Shown: positions 58,589-64,000 of the stretch, in pieces | How the letters are laid out: every line of letters starts with the position of its first letter | Position numbering within the stretch: the first letter of the stretch is position 1 | NCBI RefSeq assembly: GCF_000993825.1 | Contig: NZ_CP011114.1 | Location: 5,270,001-5,334,000 of the forward strand | DNA length: 64,000 nucleotides | From: Paenibacillus durus ATCC 35681 | GTDB lineage: Bacteria; Bacillota; Bacilli; Paenibacillales; Paenibacillaceae | Reading direction: 5' to 3' | Program-made: the position numbers and the translations under genes | Notes under the pieces: generated by a model | What the model was told of the DNA's origin: nothing | The model's database searches: none | What the model saw: the letters and a program-made list of their open reading frames with translations, nothing else

Positions 58589-61123
58589 ATGAAGCCGAAA
58601 AAGAAATGGGTGCCATTAATTTTAGCAGGTACAGTCCTTCTCTCAGGCAATGCTCTTTCACAGCTTTATTTTCCCCAAACAGTCTATGCGGAAGTCCAGC
58701 AGCCGGCGCCCGATACGCCGCTCAATAAAAACAAACTGCAGCAGCCGATGGCGGTGCAAAGCGTCAAGCAGTTGGACAATGGCGTCAAGCTTGATTTGGG
58801 CGGAGAGGAAGCTTATATCCGTCTGCTCACTTCCGATATGGCCAAGGTATCGATCTTAAACAAAGGCGAGGAAGAGTTTGTCTCTCCGGGGATCGCGAAA
58901 ACGGATTGGTCTGCTCCCAAACTCAAAGTGAAGGAAGACGACAAGAGAATTGTCATTACTACCGACAGCTTAACGGTAGACATCAAGAAAAGCCCATTTG
59001 GAATCAAATATCTGGATAAAAACGGGAACGTGATTAATGAAGACGACATTAAAGGATCAGGTTATGAAGACGGAAAGCCATACGTGTTCAAGAAAACGGA
59101 CAAGACCGAAAACTTTTACGGTTTCGGTGAGCAGACTGGCGGTTTGAACAAACGCGGCTACGATATCGGTATGTGGAATACGGACGCGTACTCCTATACG
59201 AAAGACACGAAATATGTGTATGCTACCATTCCGTTTTTTATCGGTTTGAAGGACCAAAAGGCGTACGGTCTCTTCTTCGATAATACGTACCGTGCTCATT
59301 TCAACATGGCAAAGGAAAGCGACGATTACTATTATTACTACGCTGATGGCGGAAAGCTGACCTATTATTTTATCAATGGTCCGGAAATCAAAGACGTCGT
59401 TGACCGGTATACCGATTTGACCGGGAAGATCAATCTGCCGCCGGAATGGTCTCTCGGTTTTCAGCAAAGCAAATGGGGGTATTGGCAGGATGATATGGTC
59501 AGGGTGGCCAAAACATTCCGCGAAAAGCAAATTCCCGCCGATGCGATGTACGCGGATATCGATTATATGAATGACTATCGCGTATTTACCTGGGGGCCGA
59601 AGTACTCTGATCCCGACAAGCTGAAAGCAGATATGGACAACCTGAATTTCAAATATGTTACAATCAACGATCCGGGTGTCAAAGTTGAAGACAGCTTCGA
59701 TACCTATCAGGAAGGAACCAAGAACAACTTCTGGGTTAAAAATGCTGACGGCAGCAACTATGTCGGTTATGTTTGGCCGGGTGACTCCGTTTTCCCGAAC
59801 TTCCTGAAAACCGAAGTCCGCGACTGGTGGGCGAAAAAGCATAAAGCGCTGTTTGACAAAGGGGTAGCCGGTATTTGGAATGACATGAACGAACCGGCCG
59901 TGTTTGGCGGTCCAGGCTGGTCCATGCCGCTCGATACCGTCTATGAGGCGGATGACGGAACTAAAAAACAGAACAAAGAGATTCATAATATCTTTGCCCA
60001 TCTGGAAAATGAAGCGGCGTACGAAGGATTCAAAGTGAACAAGCCGAATACCCGTCCGTTCGTGCTGACTCGTGCCGCGTATGCGGGAACCCAACGTTAC
60101 GCCGCCATTTGGACCGGTGATAATACAAGCAACTGGGATCATCTCCGTTTGACGATTCCGATGAATTCGAATCTCGGATTGTCCGGCGCAGCGTTTGTCG
60201 GCAACGACATCGGAGGCTTTGCAAAACCTACGGCGCAGGACCAACCAACGCCGGAGTTGTTTGCCCGCTGGATCGAAGTCGGCGCCTTTGTGCCTTTCTC
60301 CCGGGACCATTACAGTTGGGATAAGGAGCAGGAACCGTGGGCATTCGGCAAGGAAGTCGAGGACATCAGCCGGAAATATATTTCCTTGCGCTACGAATTG
60401 CTGCCTTACCTCTATAACCAGTTCAAACGTGCGCAGGAAAGCGGGCAGCCTGTACAGCAGCCGCTCGTCTACCATTTCCAGCATGATTCGAATACCTATA
60501 ACAACGATAATCAGTACATGTTCGGCGATTCGCTAATGATCGCACCTGTAGTGAATCAAGGAGCCACGTCCCGCAGCGTGTATTTGCCGGCCGGCGCGGA
60601 ATGGGTCGACTACTGGACCGGTGAAGAATTTGAGGGCGGCCAAACCATCACGAAACAAGCCGACCTTGGCACACTTCCGATCTACGTGAAGCAAGACTCA
60701 ATCATTCCTCGCCGCGAAGTTCAGCAGTACACAGGCGAGAAAAAGCTGACAAATCTGATTCTTGACACTTACCTTGCAGGCCAGGCTTCCTACAGCTTCT
60801 ATGAAGACGATGCCAAGACCGAGGATTATACAAGAGGCGAATTCAACGTAACCGACGTCCGTGTAGAGCGGAAAGGAAACCACATCGAATTCGAGCAGGA
60901 CAAAAAGACGCAAAACTACGAATCTGATATCCAGTCCTACACGCTGAAGCTGCATGATGCCAAAGAGCCGAACAAAGTGCAGGCGGCTGAGGACAAGTAC
61001 GCGAAAGCAAGCAGCCTTGACGAACTGAACGAACAAGAAAGCGGCTATTACTTCGATGCGCCGGCGAAAGTACTGTATGTTAAAATTCCTGCGAACGAAG
61101 GCCACAGAGTAAAAATCGATTAA
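58589..61123 (+). CDS. Secreted GH31 alpha-glucosidase-type enzyme, paralogue 3
   Basis: 844 residues with a signal peptide (about 1-31); AGGAGTG precedes the ATG. The catalytic residues are D432 in GIWNDMNEPAVF and D573 in FSRDHYSWD. The subsite loop is DIDYMNDYRVFTW, close to canonical. Size and active site resemble paralogue 1 (34.3-36.8 kb), while the N- and C-terminal regions are closest to paralogue 2. It probably acts with the dextranase and amylase on alpha-glucan fragments outside the cell. Confidence 0.92.
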   Translation: MKPKKKWVPLILAGTVLLSGNALSQLYFPQTVYAEVQQPAPDTPLNKNKLQQPMAVQSVKQLDNGVKLDLGGEEAYIRLLTSDMAKVSILNKGEEEFVSPGIAKTDWSAPKLKVKEDDKRIVITTDSLTVDIKKSPFGIKYLDKNGNVINEDDIKGSGYEDGKPYVFKKTDKTENFYGFGEQTGGLNKRGYDIGMWNTDAYSYTKDTKYVYATIPFFIGLKDQKAYGLFFDNTYRAHFNMAKESDDYYYYYADGGKLTYYFINGPEIKDVVDRYTDLTGKINLPPEWSLGFQQSKWGYWQDDMVRVAKTFREKQIPADAMYADIDYMNDYRVFTWGPKYSDPDKLKADMDNLNFKYVTINDPGVKVEDSFDTYQEGTKNNFWVKNADGSNYVGYVWPGDSVFPNFLKTEVRDWWAKKHKALFDKGVAGIWNDMNEPAVFGGPGWSMPLDTVYEADDGTKKQNKEIHNIFAHLENEAAYEGFKVNKPNTRPFVLTRAAYAGTQRYAAIWTGDNTSNWDHLRLTIPMNSNLGLSGAAFVGNDIGGFAKPTAQDQPTPELFARWIEVGAFVPFSRDHYSWDKEQEPWAFGKEVEDISRKYISLRYELLPYLYNQFKRAQESGQPVQQPLVYHFQHDSNTYNNDNQYMFGDSLMIAPVVNQGATSRSVYLPAGAEWVDYWTGEEFEGGQTITKQADLGTLPIYVKQDSIIPRREVQQYTGEKKLTNLILDTYLAGQASYSFYEDDAKTEDYTRGEFNVTDVRVERKGNHIEFEQDKKTQNYESDIQSYTLKLHDAKEPNKVQAAEDKYAKASSLDELNEQESGYYFDAPAKVLYVKIPANEGHRVKID

Positions 61124-61140
61124 TCGTATGACATCAAATG

Positions 61141-61180
61141 AAAAACGGGTTGGAGACATTGTCGCTCCAGCCCGTTTTTT
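61141..61180 (+). terminator. Terminator after the third GH31 gene
   Basis: Stem AAACGGGTTGGAG / CTCCAGCCCGTTT with one wobble, followed by TTTTAT. Confidence 0.9.
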
Positions 61181-61195
61181 ATGTTATGACCAGCT

Positions 61196-61387
61196 TTGGC
61201 AGCGAAAGGGCTAAAAAGTTTCTCACTCGATATTCGTATCCATTTCTATCCGAACGGAAAGATCTACGATATTCTGAAGAAGCATGGCGTCAACAGCACC
61301 ATCCGTCAGGAGCAGGGAACGGATATTGATGCCGCATGCGGGCAACTTAGAAGCAAACAGATCCAAAGTCCATATTGCCAAGAGTAA
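61196..61387 (+). pseudogene. C-terminal fragment of an RlmN/Cfr-family methyltransferase
   Basis: The frame contains [20 protein letters not shown] and then AACGQL, the C-terminal signature of radical-SAM 23S rRNA methyltransferases, including the conserved cysteine used in methyl transfer. About 60 codons remain, against about 340-360 in the intact family; the CxxxCxxC cluster and the rest of the barrel are absent. No ribosome binding site is present. It is a remnant left next to the GH31 locus, in a gene-poor stretch (61124-61461). Confidence 0.65.
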
Positions 61388-61461
61388 AGGGAGTTGATGA
61401 CATGGATCGATCATGTCTTCTTCCGTCCGCTTTGGTGCCGGGGATGGGGAGACTTATACGG

Positions 61462-61803
61462 CTAATTTTCCCATCTTCCTCCCCATTGACCCATTTCCAT
61501 TAAGACGGATTGCAGGTCGCGCCCTTTGTCCGTCAAAGAATATTCGACAGATACAGGTACGGTTGGATACACGACACGGGAAACAATCTCATTTTCTTCG
61601 AAATGGCGGAGAATATCGCTCAATGATTTTGTGCTAATACCGCCAACATTCCTGCGCAACTCATTAAAACGCTGGGGACCGTTAAGCAGCTGACCGAATA
61701 CGAGGAGAGACCATTTTCCGCCGAAAATAAACATCACTTTATTGACTGAGGCTACACACTCTTCAATCCTTGTGGGAGAATCCAATATAATCATCTCCTT
61801 CAT
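61462..61803 (-). CDS. HxlR-family transcriptional regulator
   Basis: 113 residues from the ATG at 61803. That ATG has no ribosome binding site; AAGGAG lies just downstream of it and would serve a TTG at 61785, giving 107 residues, so the start is uncertain. IEECVASVNKVMFIFGGKWS and LLVFGQLLNGPQRFNELRRN are the HxlR core, and SVEYSLTDKGRDL is the wing. The N-terminal cysteine matches the redox-sensing position of HypR/YodB-type members. It is divergent from a quinone oxidoreductase gene, its likely target. Confidence 0.88.
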   Translation of the reverse strand: MKEMIILDSPTRIEECVASVNKVMFIFGGKWSLLVFGQLLNGPQRFNELRRNVGGISTKSLSDILRHFEENEIVSRVVYPTVPVSVEYSLTDKGRDLQSVLMEMGQWGGRWEN

Positions 61804-61970
61804 TTAAGTAAGGCAGTTTATTGGGGTTAACTACGTTTAAAAATAATGCCTTCTTTCAATACTGTTCAGCACCAGTGTACAATAGTTTTGGGAGTTGTTA
61901 AAGGAATGATCTACCGGCCGGTTTCGTTCTTTCCCCTATGCTTGTTCCGTTAGAAGGAGGATATGATGAA

Positions 61971-62939
61971 ATGAAAGCCATTCAGATTCAAGCTTATGGA
62001 GGAACCGAGGTTCTAAAAGTAATCGATGTTCCCCGCCCTGAGCCGGCCCCGGGAGAGGTTCTTATACATGTTCAGGCGGCAGGGGTCAACCCTGCTGATA
62101 TTCATATTCGTTCGGGATTTGCAACGATGCCGCCGGAATATCGGCCGGCTAATGTTTTGTCGCTGCCGCGGATCCTGGGTTCGGATGTATCAGGGATTGT
62201 CGAGGAAATTGGACCCGGTGTAACGGCTTTTAAAAAAGGCGATGCCGTTTATGGCCTGATTCGTTTCCCCAGTGGGAATCCTGAAGGCGCGTACGCGGAA
62301 TATATCTCGGCTCCGACTGAGGATTTAGCCTTGAAGCCGGAATCCATGAGCCATGTTCAGGCGGCGGCTTTGCCGATGACGGCATTGACAGCTTGGCAAG
62401 CGCTCTTTGATCACGCCAATATGAGCAAAGGCCAAACCGTCCTGATCAATGGCGCTTCGGGCGGAGTCGGGCACTTGGCTGTACAGATTGCCAAGGCAAA
62501 AGGAGCGCATGTCATTGCGGTTGCATCCGGAAGAAACGCGGAATTTGTGGAAAGGCTCGGGGCCGATCAATTTATAGATTATACGAAGACTGAGCTTGAA
62601 AATGCCGTGTCCGATGTGGATTTAGTCATAGATACGGTAGGTGGACCCAATGGTGGCCGCTTCATTGACGTATTAAAGCCGGGCGGAAGGCTGGTGCCCA
62701 TATTCTACGGCACGTATCCCGCTGAGCGTGCCGCCGCGGCAGGCGTGACGGTCCGGGGCATGCAGGTTCACTCAAACGGATCACAGCTTGCTGCGATCGG
62801 ACAACTCGTCGATGAGAAGTTGCTTCGAGTCGAGATTGAATCTGTATTTCCGCTGGAAGAGGCCGATCAAGCACACGCGCGAATAGAGAGCCGCCGGACC
62901 CGAGGGAAGATCGTTTTGCGGGTTGGCGATGAACTATAA
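61971..62939 (+). CDS. NADPH:quinone oxidoreductase-like (zinc-free MDR family)
   Basis: 322 residues from the ATG at 61971, with AAGGAGG upstream; the frame opens 11 codons earlier over that box. It has an N-terminal GroES-like domain (YGGTEVLKVIDVPRPEPAPG) and a Rossmann domain with INGASGGVGHLAVQIAKAKG. Zinc ligands of alcohol dehydrogenases are absent. It reduces quinones or enones with NADPH. The divergent HxlR gene suggests induction by quinones or disulfide stress. Confidence 0.9.
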   Translation: MKAIQIQAYGGTEVLKVIDVPRPEPAPGEVLIHVQAAGVNPADIHIRSGFATMPPEYRPANVLSLPRILGSDVSGIVEEIGPGVTAFKKGDAVYGLIRFPSGNPEGAYAEYISAPTEDLALKPESMSHVQAAALPMTALTAWQALFDHANMSKGQTVLINGASGGVGHLAVQIAKAKGAHVIAVASGRNAEFVERLGADQFIDYTKTELENAVSDVDLVIDTVGGPNGGRFIDVLKPGGRLVPIFYGTYPAERAAAAGVTVRGMQVHSNGSQLAAIGQLVDEKLLRVEIESVFPLEEADQAHARIESRRTRGKIVLRVGDEL

Positions 62940-63080
62940 GCTCCATGGCCCGATCTTTTGTCATCCTGATCCATCCTTGCAGCATGTGAATGATATGGTG
63001 AACCGTATCACAAATAGTGGTAAAGCGGAGGGTGGAGGTTAGTTTTAGTCTAAAGGATCTCTTCAATGTAAGTGAATAAA

Positions 63081-63719
63081 TCAATGTCTTAGTAAGGCAA
63101 ATGCCGATCCTGGCGACTGTAATTGAATTTCACTAATCACACATGCAAGCATGATTGATTCTTGCAAGCGGCTTTGTCTAATGTCGCCTAAGTCAACAAT
63201 CGTGGACCAACCAAGGTCTTTAAGAAGAGCACTGACCTGATCTTTGGAACAATTATTGTTCCCGGATATAAACATGATGGGTGAACCTTCTTTGAACTTT
63301 GGATGAATCATGATCTTGTCGCTAATGGTATTGAGTGTTTTAACAACCTGACTTTCCGGCAACAACTTTTGGACAATTTCTCCTGCTGATGTATCGACAA
63401 GCAGTAAACGTGGTCCGTTGTCAAAATGTACGGCATTGCTTACATCAATGACCGTCTTATTTTTCAAATAGCCAGGATCGATGGTTTCAACCACATCTTT
63501 TAAACAGAACCACGGGAGTGCCGCAATAATGATCTCACCAAACTGGGCGGCTTCATCAAATGATGTTACGTCCCCCGACTTATCTACCTCTTGCTTCCAA
63601 AAAAAGTGTTTTGGATCATGGGGCTCTCGACTGCTGATTAATACATGATGACCTGCCAGAACTAATCCTTTGCCTAAAATCTTGCCTACATTTCCCGCCC
63701 CAAGAATACCAATGTTCAT
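63081..63719 (-). CDS. NADP-binding reductase-like protein (F420:NADP oxidoreductase fold)
   Basis: About 212 residues from the ATG at 63719, 9 nt after AGGAG; an ATG two codons earlier is only 3 nt from the box. MNIGILGAGNVGKILGKGLV is a Rossmann dinucleotide loop, and SSREP fits an NADP phosphate site. FGEIIIAALPWFCLKDVVET and NKTVIDVSNAV are typical of the NADPH-dependent F420 reductase family and related imine reductases. Bacillota usually lack F420, so another substrate is likely. Divergent from an HxlR gene. Confidence 0.82.
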   Translation of the reverse strand: MNIGILGAGNVGKILGKGLVLAGHHVLISSREPHDPKHFFWKQEVDKSGDVTSFDEAAQFGEIIIAALPWFCLKDVVETIDPGYLKNKTVIDVSNAVHFDNGPRLLLVDTSAGEIVQKLLPESQVVKTLNTISDKIMIHPKFKEGSPIMFISGNNNCSKDQVSALLKDLGWSTIVDLGDIRQSRLQESIMLACVISEIQLQSPGSAFALLRH

Positions 63720-63845
63720 TCTCATCCGCTCCTCTCTACGGGTGATTATATGAACTTTAAGTCTTGTGAACAATTAGGCACTTTTTAGTATCCAAATGTT
63801 TGATTATGTTATGGTGTATAATGTTGGTAAAAGTGGGGTGAGAGA

Positions 63846-64000
63846 ATGCCTGTCCAGCTAAATGACTGCCCGGTAGAGGTCGTATTATCTATGTTAAGCG
63901 GGAGATGGAAAATCCCCATATATCGGTACTTATATAAAAATTACAAGCCAGTACGTTATAGCGAATTGCTGCGGCATCTTCCATCAATTTCGAAAAAAAT
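63846..64000 (+). CDS. HxlR-family transcriptional regulator (truncated at window end)
   Basis: The frame from ATG 63846 is open to the window edge (51 codons). CPVEVVLSMLSGRWKIPIYR with the downstream RYSELLRHLPSISKK is the HxlR start, including the family's N-terminal cysteine (residue 8). GGGGTGAGAG precedes the ATG, and a TATAAT lies about 30 bp upstream. It probably controls the divergent NADP-binding gene. Confidence 0.85.
   Translation, partial: MPVQLNDCPVEVVLSMLSGRWKIPIYRYLYKNYKPVRYSELLRHLPSISKK

Noticed and set aside
59057..60484. 475-codon open frame on the minus strand inside the third GH31 gene
   Set aside because: It is the antisense of a clearly conserved enzyme with intact catalytic residues, has no ribosome binding site, and similar antisense frames occur in both other GH31 paralogues.
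1..64000. CRISPR array, prophage, toxin-antitoxin, rRNA or tRNA genes
   Set aside because: No regularly spaced short repeats, phage structural genes, recognisable toxin pairs or cloverleaf-like sequences were seen on reading both strands.

Overview
The window looks like chromosomal DNA of a Paenibacillus-type Bacillota. Genes have strong GGAGG-type ribosome binding sites, base composition is middling to GC-rich, and the families are typical of that group: YesM/YesN sensor pairs with sugar-binding lipoproteins, secreted GH31/GH13/GH66 enzymes, a crcB fluoride riboswitch, a LipL-type octanoyltransferase and CcpA-type cre sites. The genus is an inference; there is no rRNA or tRNA gene to confirm it. 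I see no CRISPR array or prophage.

Left part (1-9.5 kb): a truncated MerR gene; an AT-rich divergent pair (iron-sulfur flavoprotein and MarR regulator) that looks imported; an OmpR-type two-component system divergent from a copper amine oxidase, which is translationally coupled to a histidine-rich lipoprotein; and an unrecognised helical protein. 9.6-19.7 kb: an NlpC/P60 cell-wall hydrolase, a fluoride riboswitch with its CLC-F exporter, a MarR gene, DUF202 and other small membrane proteins, a MerR-thioredoxin operon, an SDR-TetR operon with three operators, a CHAD protein, a stalk-domain protein and LipL. 19.7-29.7 kb: a dispersed non-coding repeat, an operator-controlled epimerase-like/SRPBCC pair, an ECF sigma/anti-sigma pair, a nitroreductase with an ABM monooxygenase, a nitrilase-family amidase, ArsR-SulP and a DUF1361 protein. 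At 30.1-31.5 kb a complete IS3-family element interrupts a second copy of the dispersed repeat.

Core (31.7-61.1 kb): an extracellular alpha-glucan locus. It contains a secreted GH13 amylase-like enzyme, a TapA-like secreted protein, three paralogous secreted GH31 enzymes, a lipid-anchored GH66 dextranase, and two YesM-kinase / YesN-regulator / solute-binding-lipoprotein cassettes that have no permease genes. cre sites lie in the divergent promoter region between one GH31 gene and the dextranase. A plausible reading is that dextran or another alpha-1,6-rich glucan is cut outside the cell by GH66, trimmed or transglycosylated by GH31 and GH13, and sensed through the lipoprotein/kinase cassettes, while uptake depends on transporters encoded elsewhere. 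An unrelated block (44.2-51 kb) sits between the cassettes: an alkyltransferase-like protein, an alpha/beta hydrolase, an ABM protein, DUF1697, a GT39/GT2 cell-surface glycosylation pair and a four-histidine membrane protein.

Right end (61.2-64 kb): a fragment of an RlmN/Cfr-type gene, an HxlR regulator divergent from a quinone oxidoreductase, an NADP-binding reductase-like protein and a truncated HxlR gene.
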